From: Formicarius rufipectus
Lineage: Eukaryota; Chordata; Aves; Passeriformes; Formicariidae
Direction of reading: 5' to 3'
Length of the DNA stretch: 64,000 nucleotides
Assembly (NCBI GenBank): GCA_013399695.1
Contig: VXAU01002309.1
Coordinates: 1-64,000 of the forward strand
Translations under genes and position numbers: made by a program
The notes under the pieces: model-generated
What the model was told of the DNA's origin: nothing
Seen by the model: only the letters and a program-made list of their open reading frames with translations
Databases searched by the model: none
In this document: one piece after another, positions 11,630-23,545 of the stretch
Layout of the letters: every line of letters begins with the position of its first letter
How positions within the stretch are numbered: the stretch's first letter is position 1

Positions 11630-12655
11630 TGCCACTCTTTGTCATAGATTTTGGTGGCTGGATTTTAGTACAAGGGGGGGCTTCCAGGATGGTTTCTGTT
11701 AGAAGCTGCTAGAAGTTTCCCCTGTCCTGTGGAGCCAATGACAGTCAGGTCCAGGAGGGACTTGTTGCTTGATGGCCAAAGTTGAGCCAATTAGGAATCA
11801 TAGCCATATAACATATTTAAGTATTTAGGAGTGTTGTACAGTTGAAAAATTTCAGCCATGAGATGACAACTCAGAGACAGATAGAGACCAAGGTCGGAGC
11901 AGGAGGAGGAGAAGGAGGGACCCCATGTGGGAGCAGGGGAGGAAGGACTCAAAGCTATGTCCCTCCTGCAGTGGGTGAGATGCAGTGGGGTGCAGAGACC
12001 CCCCTGCAGCCCATGGAGGAGCAGGTGGATGCCTGAAGGAGCTGTTGCCCTGTGGGAGGCCCAGGATGGAGCGAGATCCTGCAAGGAACTTGTGGCTGTG
12101 ACTCGTGGAGAAGGAGACCCACACCAGAGCAGGTTTTTCCCTCCGGTAGAAGTGTTGCCCAAGGGGTGGACTCATGTTAGAGAAGTCTATTGAGGACTGT
12201 CTCCTGTGGGAGGGACCCCATGGGAGCAGGAGAAGGAATCAAAGCTGTGGCCCCCCTGTAGCCCGTGGTGAAGACCATGGAGGAGCAGGTTGTCCCCCTG
12301 CAGCCCATTGAGGACCATCGGGGTGCAGAGACCCAACTGCACCCCATGGAGTGACCCACAGGACAAGAGCAACGGCAGCAACAACAACCGACTGCAAAAC
12401 CCCCATTCCTTGCTCCCTCAAACTGCTGGAAAGCGTAAGGAGTGGGAGGAGAAAGGTGTTTTGAAGACTGATTTGTTTCTTACTTTTTAGTTTCAGTTCT
12501 TATCTTGTTAGTAATAAATTTAAGTATTTTAGCCACTCTAAGTTTGTTTTGCCATTATCTCTCAGCAGTTTTTTGCCTTTTCTCCTTTTCCTTTCCCTCT
12601 GGGAAAGGGGGGGCCTGGAGGTTTGGGTAGACACTGGGTAAAAAACTGCCACAGT
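11630..12655 (+). mobile_element. Solo LTR of an avian endogenous retrovirus (ERVL-like)
   Basis: Plus-orientation LTR. It carries the repeating phrase pattern known from abundant bird LTRs, CTGCAGCCCATGGAGGAGCA and variants, many times between 11990 and 12350. A poly(A)-signal block TAATAAATTTAAGT at about 12512 and a pyrimidine-rich end (TCTCCTTTTCCTTTCCC) near 12580 follow. The LTR family is recognised from general knowledge of bird genomes and the exact name is not certain. Edges are approximate. No gag, pol or env sequence is attached, so this is a solo LTR. Confidence 0.6.
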
Positions 12656-14209
12656 CTTCTATAGGAAAATACTCAATGTACAAATACACCTTAAGCAAAA
12701 AACCATGACCTTGAACCAAATCCTGGATTCAAGACTCCAGATTCAGGGTTGGGATATATACCACTTTTGTACACATTCCCTTATCCAGAGGACTGCCATC
12801 AGCAGTGAACAAACTTGAAGAAACTGCCTCTCAGTTCTGAGACTGGCCACACGACTCCTGCTGAATCCCTTCTGCAAGATGAGACCTTCCTGGATGCCAT
12901 AGCTTCCCTTAAATCCAGATCCTTTCCCTGGGAGGAAGTTGTGGTATCATCCACTAGGTTCCCAGCAGAAGAAAGTACAGTATCTGCACTAAATCTGTAC
13001 CCACAGAAAGAGGATCACACTAGATATACCCCTGCTGAACTGAGATCAGTCTATGGTCAGGCAGTAACTGACTCCAGCAGTGAACCCGGTTTTAAGACAG
13101 CGTGGTCCTAGCAGCAGTGATGCTGACCTATCACGAATCAGAGTGCATTGTTTGGGGCTTTATATAAACATGCCATTATGTTTATGAGACACAAGACTAG
13201 GTTATGTCACATAAGTATTTACATTTTGAAACAAAAAAGGTCATATGATGTACAGCAGTGGTAATCAGTGCTGGAGTTTAGAGAGTATTTGCTCTCCCAA
13301 TGTCTCACTAGCTCCACAACAGAAATACATGGGATTGAGGACCTTGAGAGCATCCTGGTGAGGCCAGAAATGGTGCCAGTGTGGAGAAAAGGAAGGAGAA
13401 ATTAGACTAGGAGAGGTTTTGGACCACTCTTAAGGACACAGCCACAGAACACTGACATGTTTATACACCGAGTGCTGAAAGAAGGTCCCTAGGGTCCAGC
13501 AGCAGCAACAAAACACAGGTCAGTGTGGGAGAAGAGAACGCGAAGACGTGAACAGTACCTTCTCACCAGGAGTAGTTGGTCCAAAGTAGAATTCTAAAAT
13601 CCCCTAATCCCTATAGTGAATTCACCTACAGGGCAGCACCACCCAGCATTAATAGGAAGGAGCAAAGTGCAATGCCTGTTTCACATATGTTGCTGTTATA
13701 GGACTAGTAAGAATTAGAGAAGATGGGAGGGAGGAGCTGCTATGTGATACCAAGTCGCTCAGTGACTTGTTTACTGGTTGCAAATAGTTCCGTGACTGAA
13801 TAGCATCCAGTGAAGACAGCAGGTGCTGTCAAGTGTTTTTTTTTCAGAACTTACAAACAGAATAAATTGAGATTTCAGTTCCAAGTATTGGTTCAACACA
13901 GATTTCAAAGAAATAATGATTCATGTCATGTTATGACCAAGTGATGGCAGGTTTTATTTCAGCATAGGCTCTCTGATTGGAGTCCTTCTTCAGCTTCCAT
14001 GATGCACTAATCTGTGCCGCGATGTCCCATATTACATGCACCAATAGCATAAAGGCAATAAAACCAAAACAACACAAACAAGGAAAAAAAGGCTCTAATT
14101 TTGGCAAAAGTGCAGACTTGCATTCATCAGCATGAGCAGTTGTACATCACACACAAAGAAATATTGAACATTTTTATACAGAGCTATCATAAATCACATC
14201 TTTCACTCT
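12656..14209. other. Intergenic region between the LTR and vanin copy B
   Basis: No gene is supported. A 98-codon plus-strand frame at 12815-13111 is the longest and has no recognisable domain or splice context. The remainder is ordinary non-coding sequence. Confidence 0.4.
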
Positions 14210-14215
14210 TTTATT
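14210..14215 (-). terminator. Candidate poly(A) signal of vanin copy B
   Basis: AATAAA on the minus strand, about 360 bases past the copy B stop codon. Confidence 0.5.
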
Positions 14216-14572
14216 TACTGGTGCCATAATAATCTTCAATTAAAAAACATGCTATGCTATTTTAATAAGAATATATCATCTGGCCTCCAGTACAGGTTTT
14301 CTGAGGGTTAGAAAAATAAATGTCCAACAAAGAGAGAAAAACAACTGCTGTCTTGAACAAATAAAATGTTAGTAATCTAATGATATAGAAATAGATACTT
14401 CTCAAAAATGGTAATAGTAAGATACTATTGCTGCAGTATTACCAAACTAAACACAGTGATGAGAAATTTGTGCAACTGGAAATAAGAAACATAATTGAGA
14501 TTGTTGTAGTAGAGGATGCTGTATCTCATTTGGACATAAAATTAACAGTGTACAGCTTCAATTATGGTAATA

Positions 14573-17500
14573 TCATGGGAGAGCTGTTGGCTGTGGGTCT
14601 TGTTTCAGATGATCCTTTTCATACCACCGTCCAAAAAGCGTCACAGTAACAACTGGTTTTGTCAGTTTTGTCTTAGTTATCAAGCGCCCATCATTCAATA
14701 CCTGATTGAAAAGGGTAAGAGAAGGATGTGATTAGCAAAGTACCCATATGAACACATGAAGAGCTCAGTAAAATGTTGCAAAACAGGAAGAAGGTACATC
14801 AGACAGTATCTCTTACTGAAACTAGTGATTTAATTAAAAGGCATTTAGTAGACCAATTATTTACTATGAGCAAATTCACTTTGGTTGTTTTGAGACAGTT
14901 TGTTTCATGACTATCCTGCAGAGGACCAGCATGATACAGCTCCAGGGTGTCCCATTACCTCAAACTCCCCAGGGGCCAGCTGCACCCCACTGTACAACAC
15001 TTCTGGAAAGACGTAGTTGGTGCCAAACGTGCCACTGAGGGAGAACATCTCAAACTTGGTCTGAGCCGTCTCCACTGGCTGCCCACACGTGTCCAGGTCA
15101 GTGCTCTTGCATTTGAGCAGTGTGCATATCTGCAGGGAGGAGAAGACAACAACGTATTTAGCAAGATGGAAACACTCTGATAGGAAAGTCTTGTGTCATC
15201 AAAGCCAGCGCGTGTTAGATCAGGTGAAAGTCACAGGATCTTTTTCATAATCTTTGGGCAACTCCTTTTGAGTTGTAACTTCTTTTTTCACCCTTTGATC
15301 TAATTGGGAGTATTTCAGACTTGCATTGTTTAGTAGTTACAAATAGACTGCTTCTGATGTAAGTGCTGCCAGAGCACCTTACCTCCAAAGCCCTGTCCTG
15401 TCACTCCCACTAATTCTTCCTATTGCCAGTTCTCTTATTTGAAGGTTCCTTTCCCATGTGTCTTAGTAAGGTGAGTTTGTGAATGGAAATTTTAGGCAAA
15501 AGAAACAAAGCCCTTCCCATGGGTACATTGCGCAAGTCTACAGAGGTCTACTAACTGGTATTTGTACATGTTGGTAACAATACTTCATTAGATGTCCTGG
15601 TAGTCCATTGGAAATCTGAATCTAACATTCTCTGTTCAAGTCCTGGTGAATATTGGCCAAAGTGATGAAGTTAGCATCTTCTGTTACAGTTTTATGTTAG
15701 TAGTTGTAGCACATAGAGGAAACTAGGAATCAGAGTGTTTCCCTATTGTCCTTATTTATCCAGTTGATAAATACTTATGGTCTTCAAGAGAAAATAAGAA
15801 ATACGGCTAGCACTCCTATTATTCAGGAGTGATTCAAAAGATGTGGGCTGATTTTGCTGATAGGTGATGGAGTTTTTCTATTTGTGTCATATATTGGGGG
15901 ACAGAAGAATATTTGCAAAAATCAGAAGTAATATTCATCAACAAATATAGTTTTGTGTTGAAATGCAAATAAGCAGAGAAATAAGGAATATGTTCTGAAG
16001 AAATAAAAAAATACTGAGGGGAAAAAGGAAGAGGAGAAATTCCTGTCTTCTCTAGAATTTTTAGTACTGGTAGAGACTATCTGTCACCTTCCACAATCAC
16101 TGAAATAATTTTTACAAGCAAACTCATAAAGAACCGAATTTATTCAAGCTACCTTCCTAAATGCATTAGATAAGCTGTTTGCTGGCTAAGACCTCCCCTC
16201 ATAGCCTGTAGTCTGTATCAGCTGGTACTCAAAGGCCATGCTGACAGACAGAAGTAACTAAAAAAAGAAGTATAGTCTGCTGGCACACTAAATTATGAAG
16301 GGAAAGAATGTTTTCAAATAGGGTTTTAAGCAAATTCAGTCAGAATGTAACTCACTGTCTTTCCAAATATGTGCTTAGAAGAGAAGAGGATATTTCCAGT
16401 ACAAGTCATATGCCATTTCAGTAAACATCATTGCTTTGATTTGGATAATAATGAAAAATTACCATCTCTGTGATTTTATCTCATAGTTATGATCAACTGA
16501 TTTTTAACAGCAACTCTGATGAAGATACAGTGAGGGCCACATCTGGAGTGTGTGTCCAGTTCTGGGCTCCTCAGTACATGAAAGACAAGGAGTCACTGGC
16601 GAGGGTCTGGCAGAGGGTCACAGAGATGACTAAGGGTCAAGAGCATCTCCCTTATAGGAGAGACTGTGGTAGCTGGGTCTGTTTAGTCTAGAGAAGACTA
16701 AGAGGGGATCTCATTAATGAACATAAATATATCAAAGGCAAGTACCAAGAGGATGGTGCCAGACTCTTTCCAGAGGTACCCAGCAACAGGACAAGGAGCA
16801 ATGGCCATCAACTAAAACACAGAAGTTTCACCACAATAGGAGGGAGAAATTCTTCATGTTGAGGGTGGCAGAGCACTGGAACAGGTTGCCCAGGGAAGTC
16901 ATGGATTCTACCTCTCTGGAGATATTCAAAACGCCTCGAATGCATTCCTGTGTAACCTGCTCTAGGGGACCCTGCCTTGGCAGGGAGTTTGGACTAGATG
17001 ATATCCAGAGGTCCCTTCCAACCCTAACTATTCTGTGATTCTGTGATAGAGAGGAGATTCAGAACACTTACTGCAGAGTTACAGAGGAAGAACTAAATTT
17101 AGCCAATATTGCAAAAACAGTGAGTCCACTCTGGGAATTTAAAAGAGGTTTAGAGATCTCTCTACTGCCTTTGTTGCTTTTAAATGTAAGTATACTTGGA
17201 TGTTTTAGCAACTCCTTTCCATTGCTAACAAATATGAAACCAGGACTCCAGTATACATGAGAATAATTGTCTTTTCTTTTTCCTCCACAGCGTTGAAAGT
17301 GTATTCCTGTAAAGAAGCTTCCTAAAGCAAGTAACCCCTTCTAAAGAATTACCTGCAAATAATACTGTCCTTCAACAACATGAAGGTCATCAAAAGCACC
17401 CAGCACATAAACTTCATCATCTCGTTTCTCTGCCATTTTGTAGCTCAAGTGACAGCAGAGGTCTTTTTGGCAGACAGTGAGATTTCCCTCAGACTTAGTG

Positions 17501-20500
17501 AGCTCAGTGAAAGTGAACTGATCATGAAAGATAATTCCTATGAAGTCATGATCATTTTGGGAGAATCTTTTGACATTCAAAGCATATGAGCTCCAGTTGA
17601 CAACAGGTGGGAAGGCAGGAGAAAGACGAGGGTGTGCATCTAGTTCAGCAACAAGGAGGTGACCATCTTCAGTGTTCATATTGTAGGAGTATGTCCTGGC
17701 TCCATCTGGTGCATAAATACCACTGCCTGAGGAGAACACAATAGCAAGTCCAAGAAGAATTTAAAAAATCACATTGCTTTTTAAGTGTCCCTACTGCTAG
17801 ATCATCAACTACTCTTATAAAGATTACAGAAATTTTAGTCTCACTAAAGATGACCATTAGCAACTCAGTACACAGAGCTTGTGCTTTGGCAAAGAATAAC
17901 ATTTATTCCCTTGGATTAGGACTTCTTAGTGCAGCTGAAGGGAGAAGATGTTTGTGTTATTTTATGTTATATTATGTTATGACTGTATTTATGGCCCTCT
18001 CAGTTCTCTTTTTCTCCTGTATGTAATTAAATTACTTGGTAATTCCTTTATTCTCAGCTAATCGATGTGAAAGGATCATCTATGATTGAGACAATCCAAA
18101 ACACAACACAGACAAGTACCACAGATATGTCCTGGTGAACACAGAAGGACAAAGCAGTTGTCCAGCCCACTTTAAACTGACTGAGAAATCCTCCCAATGC
18201 AGGGAATTCCAATTTGACCAGTACCAAGCAACTGATGAAAATCAAAGATCTGTCATACCCATCACTGCTAAAGAGCCAAAAAAAATGGACAATAAGCAGA
18301 AGCCTGTCAAGTATGTCAAATGAGAAGCCCAAAGACAATACTGCAATTTCACACCTCAGTGAAGATACTCGTCTAACCAAAATACACTATCCTATAAACT
18401 AAGATTTAAAAAATCAGTCTTACAGTCTAAAATGAAAATGTAAACTTCTTAGCAGTGCTACTGCAACAGGTCTGAAAATCATTTTTTTTAACATTTTTCT
18501 ATAAACATGTTAAATACAGTTACAAATAAGTCTCATTTGGCCAGAATAAATGTAGCCATGTATGCAGCTTATAAGTATATTTACAGTTTAGCATCCAATC
18601 ACAGACTTAGAAGTGGAGAGGAAAAGAACCTAAGTGTCAAAATTTCTCTTCAGGTATAAGAGGCAGTAACTTACTACTTATTTAGAGCCATCAAAAGAAA
18701 GAAAGAAAAATCCTAAGAAGCTAGGGCAAAGAAAATACTGTAAGTTTTGCTGTGTCTTGTATGGCAACAAAAGGGATGGGATCTGTGAGATTTAAAATTT
18801 GGGGACTAGACTTCCAGATAAACACTGTCTTCCTCTGCAAAATCATCTTGTAGAACAGGAAACTCAGATTCATGGCTATAAGAATGAGAGTTAAATTACC
18901 TGTCATTGCCAGGCTGGTTTTGTGAGTATTGGCAGCTAGGAAGTTGACACGCATACCCATAGCCCAGGAAGAGTGGAACTCAACTGCAGTTAGAAAAGGC
19001 AGGACATTCATCCAAGCTGTCGGAAAGAGTACAGTGTCCACCTGCATCTTGCTCACAAGGACCACGGCAGGTTCATAGAAAAGGATGTCAAAGCAAGTAA
19101 AAATGCCGAATTTCCCAAAAGGTGTCTCAAAAGTGATGGCTTCTGGCTCTTTTGGGCTATTAAATTGAGTTTCTACCATAAAGAGATTATACTGTAGGGA
19201 AAGGAAGAAAGATAAACCAGTTAGAGGCACTTGCTGTGATATCCTGGAGTCATTTCCTAAAACTGTTCAAAATTATTTGAGAAAATTTTTCGCCTGTGGT
19301 GGAAGGCTAAAATTATATGATCATGGTACCCAAAAGGTGGATATGGGGAGACACGTATTGCCCTGGCATTTAGCCAGGAAAGCAGCTGTCATTGTGTCTG
19401 TTGATGTCATCATAAAAATAATTTCTCCACTCCCCCAACTCGTTTGTATTTCTAGTGACTTCAATGCACACAGAAGAGAAATAATAACATAAGAGGAGCA
19501 GGGAGGTTGTGGTGCCAAGGGCTAGAATTGGTGGCATTCAGGTGGAGATGCCCAGAAGCACTGTAAGTGCACAGCATCAGCATGAAGCATAAGACATCAC
19601 TGGAAGACTGTAGAATAGAGAAGAAAACAAAGGCTGTGCTTATAGGGGAAAGGCAGATGATGTCTGCCAACAGAAAAATCCAAGTTGACTACATTCTCAG
19701 CTTTCCCTTCTTCCTTCTTATACACATTTTCTAAGAAGGTTTTATTATTGTCCAGGCCACCTGGACAATAAAACTTTTTATTATTGTCCAAGTGGCCTGG
19801 ACAATAAATATGGACATCAAGCCACAAAAGAGGTTCAAATTTACTGAACTTAAAATGCAGCACCTGGGTCATGCCAGATTGGCACATGGGGGACCAGTCT
19901 CACATTATCAGTGTTCCCCTCACCCAGTTCGCTCACAAATAAATATCTTGGCATAATTTCTGAACAATCAGGTGAAATATTGGTTCCAAAGTGCATTAAA
20001 TGAACAACTGACTTCACTGTAGCAACATGAGCATGGTTTTCTGGCACACAATTCATAAACAACTTTGATGGAACCTGCAGGTAGGAACACAATACTGAAG
20101 GAACTTTCATTGGGTGCAAATGTTTCAAAGCCTTCATCTCTTTTTACACCTATCTTAGGTCCATGGCTTTGTTCAAATAATTCCTGTTGTGCAAAAACTG
20201 TGCTGAAATTGCATCAGAAAAAAAAATATAGGAAAGGGCCTGTCTTTCTGAAATGAGACTACTCATCTGTAATGAGATACAGATGACCATTTTCAAATCC
20301 TGCAACATGAAGGGATAATCTGGTGAAAACCTGATACTGAAAATTGAATCTGCTTAAGCAGCAGGATTTCCAGTAGTAAGGAGTTAATGACTGAGGAAGT
20401 CAATAAAAACCATATGCCACTAAATTGTACCACAGCAATCATTTTTCATTCCAGTCTGTTTTGAGAAATATGACAGTTAATGTAAATTTTGCATCAATAC

Positions 20501-23500
20501 TTCATAGCAAGAAGAGATTCTTTTAAATTATAAAAAGAAGCAAAACTCTGCCATGAGACAATGACTGGCATCAAATTCTCTTTCCAAGTGGAGATATTTC
20601 GGAAGCAGTGGAAAATTAGTTTTGGTTTTTCCAAGGTCACATTACCTTGTGGTAACGAGCCACCAGTTTCCCCTCTGAGTCAAAGACAACATCTGTATTG
20701 TACTGGTAGCGACCGTCACTGGGGCAGTCGGGATCACTGGAGTTACACAGTTTCTTGTCCCCAATGTTTGCAACCACATAGATGGAGTTATTCCTGGCCA
20801 TGCAGCTGAGTCGTTCCTGCACTGGTGTTGGACCAAATCTAATGTATTTTAGGGAAGATTAAAAAAAATAAATAAATAAATTAACAAAGTCCATGCTGTC
20901 AGAGATGTCTGTGCTTAAAGGCACACCCGAAGCACCTTCAACCCTCCAGCCATGGCAGGGCAGGCAAACACACAAAGTTGCTGCAGTGCTTCCTCAAATT
21001 GCTTCCTGCACCTTGGGGTAGGTCCTGAAGCCTTCCCACTGGCATCTGCAGGGACATGCCTGCCAGTCCCCTTCAGCACCTGGAACATGATCTGCAGTAA
21101 GCAGATAATCCTTGGGCTGGAAAAGGGCAAGAGAGGACCCTCTGGACTGAGGAAGACACTAATTTGATATCACACATGAAAATATTTTAGCATTTGGCAT
21201 AGTTACACCTAGGGACTGTAGCTATGGGCCCATAGCACACTAAGCAGAATAGAGCTGTGGCACAGTGCAAATGATATGGTGAGGGCAATTCATCTCCTCC
21301 CATGGACAGGAGCACATAGACCTCTAGCCATGGCTTGAAGAGCAGTGGGCTATTAATTTCAAGACGTGACAAGCCATGTGCCAAAAACTGGCACCACCTC
21401 TGAAGTACCCATTCCAGGCCCTAAAGAGAGCAGACATCCCCCTCTGAAATGTCACAATGCATATGGTTTTGCAAGGTGGGCCACACAAGGAGGACCATCA
21501 TACAAGGTACACATATAGTATCAAGGAATAAGGTATGCCAGACAGTGATGGCAGGTGCTATATTCCCAAAAGCTGCTAATGAAACGCCTGATTTAGAACA
21601 ATGAGGAGACAAACATATCACCTCGGTAAAAACTGTGAAGAGATGGAATAAAGAGCTAAACACACTGCCACTCCACACTCCACAGAGATATCAAGCTATT
21701 AGAAAGTGTCCAAAGGAGCAAAATGAAGATGGTGAAGGGCCTTGAGGGGAAGCTGTAACAGGAGCAGCTGAGGTCACTTGGTCTTTCAGCCTGAAGAAGA
21801 GAGGGAGAGGAGACTGAGGGGAGACCTCATTGCAGTTACAATTTCCTTATGAGGGGACGAGGAGGGGCAGGCACAGATCTCTCCTCTGTGGTGACCAGGG
21901 ACTATTCCCTGACAGAACCAAGGGAATGGCCTGAAGTTCTGTCAGGGAGGTTTAGGTTGGATATTAGAAACAGGTTCTTCACTAAGAGGGTTATTGGACA
22001 CTGAACATCCTCTCCAGGGAAGTGGTCAAAGCACCAAGCCTGACAGAGTTCAAGAAGCATTTGGACAATACTCTCAGGCACATGGTGTGACTCCTGGTGA
22101 TCCTGTGCAGGGCCAGGAGTTGGACACAATGATCCTTGTGGGTCCCTTCCAATTTGGCATATTCTGTGATCCTGCGATTCACTGAAAGACTGTATTTTAG
22201 CTACTTTTATGTCCATAAAAAGCTGCACATTCTGCACTTCTTCCCATTGTGACACTTCTCACAGATCCATGCAGGTCCTCACAGATACGACAACATGGTC
22301 TAAGCTCCTCATAATTAAGCAGGTGCAGAAAGCTGGGTGAAGAAGGCAGACCACAGTTGTAGTTCCATGGCAGAGCACTTACTGTAAGCTCTAAAAGTCT
22401 GAAGTCCAGTGTTCAACTACAGATTAGTTTGTCACTGCTGGGAAATGCAGCTTGAATGACAGATCATGTTCTACAGCACAGAGGCTCTAGCAATTCAGAC
22501 TTTATCTTACTTTAATTATGGAAAACTAAGATTAAAAGTTTCTGGGTTTATATCATTCAGAGGTGTGGACTTAGACTACTGAGCTCATCACCTCTACTAG
22601 CTTCTCAGAAACTAGTTCCTGGTTGTCCACAAAAATGGTATGTGTGCTTTTGTTTGACCATGGCATTTGTAAAAGACAAACAAAAAATCAAAGAAAAACT
22701 AGTGTTAGCAACTTACAGTAATTTCTATACTCAATGGTGTTAAAAAATTTAAAGCAGAATGAGAAGCAGCAGATTCGGGCTTCAAAACTTTTCCAAATGG
22801 AAAAAAAAGACACTTCCTCTACTTCTAGTAACCCACATTCTGTATAACATTTGAATTTCTCCTTTAAGTGTCTAATCAAAAAAAAGTTTTTAACATATTT
22901 CCCTCATCAATTAGTCATGGATATGCTATATATTTTATATGTAACTTACCTTCATACTCTATTTTAATTGAAACTGACACTCATGTCAAAAGCATTAGCA
23001 ATCCCTATGAATTTAGTGCGAGCTGTTCATAACTCCTCGAGATACTACTTTGAAACCACACAAATCACTGCAGAAGGAATCACCTCAAGGGGTCAGTGCA
23101 GGGAATCCAATTCACTATTGGATCAGGAATGTCCTCCAGGTAGGGGTAGATGGATTCTCTCGTGAATTGCCAGCCATAGATGCCATCTTCAGGAGTCACA
23201 ATGATGTGGGCACCCTGTCACAACAGGCTCTGTTAAAAGCTCACCCATCAACATAGAACCAGGACAGCAAACACAAAGCAGTAATCAACAACCCTCATGA
23301 TACATCTAGTGTACCTGCTGGGCAGCTTCCTTGATGGCTCCTTCCAAGACATCCATGTTTTTATTCATCAGGGCCAAAGCATCATTGCGAGAAACAGGCT
23401 TCTCAGTGGGGTCTGGCAGGATGACTGCGTGCTCGTAGACGGCTGCAATGAAGGTGTCGGAGGCAAGGGCCTGAAGGAGCACGAGTGCAAATATCCCTGC

Positions 23501-23527
23501 ATGCAGGAGAGGCCGGGAAGGGAGCAT
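14573..23527 (-). CDS. VNN1-like: Vanin family pantetheinase, copy B (7 exons, 500 aa)
   Basis: Second intact pantetheinase. The minus-strand coding exons are 23527-23315, 23214-23084, 20838-20646, 19191-18900, 17726-17353, 15129-14959 and 14701-14573. Every junction is GT/AG and the phases agree with copy A; exon 5 is one codon longer. The signal peptide is the same as in A. The triad residues are Glu80, Lys179 and Cys212 (GIFTCFDI). The base domain contains TVCQKDLCCHLSYKMAEK and HVVEGQYYLQ, the usual vanin forms. The C-terminus after TLFGRWYEKDH is polar and ends within 15 residues, so a GPI-anchor signal is missing and the enzyme is probably secreted. Exons 1-3 and 6 match A at 99% or so, while exon 4 differs from A at about 15% of positions and exon 5 shares only about half its residues. 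Two CR1 pieces and a palindrome lie in its introns. Confidence 0.88.
16530..17047 (+). mobile_element. CR1 LINE 3' fragment in copy B intron 5
   Basis: Plus-orientation CR1 end. The translation around 16856 gives LRVAEHWNRLPREVMDS and LEIFKT, the typical C-terminus of the CR1 reverse-transcriptase ORF. It is followed by CCCTTCCAACC and the terminal TATTCTGTGATTCTGTGA repeat. It is 5'-truncated, as most CR1 copies are. Confidence 0.85.
19741..19808. repeat. Nested palindrome (four copies of TTATTGTCCA) in copy B intron 3
   Basis: TTATTGTCCAGG and its exact reverse complement sit 3 bases apart. A second, similar hairpin follows about 10 bases later. The second hairpin is itself the reverse complement of the first with a single mismatch, so the whole 68-base stretch is a palindrome built of palindromes and could form a cruciform. 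Confidence 0.85.
21690..22183 (+). mobile_element. CR1 LINE 3' fragment in copy B intron 2
   Basis: Plus-orientation CR1 with the familiar phrases CAAAGGAGCAAAATGAAGAT, AGGTCACTTGGTCTTTCAGC and GGGTCCCTTCCAATTTGGC, ending in a decayed ATTCTGTGATCC tail. It is 5'-truncated. Confidence 0.85.
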
Positions 23528-23545
23528 GGCTGGTGCCTTGCAGCT

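Noticed and set aside
12815..13111. 98-codon plus-strand open frame next to the LTR
   Set aside because: No recognisable domain, no splice or promoter context and no repeat-protein similarity that I can name. Frames of this length occur by chance.
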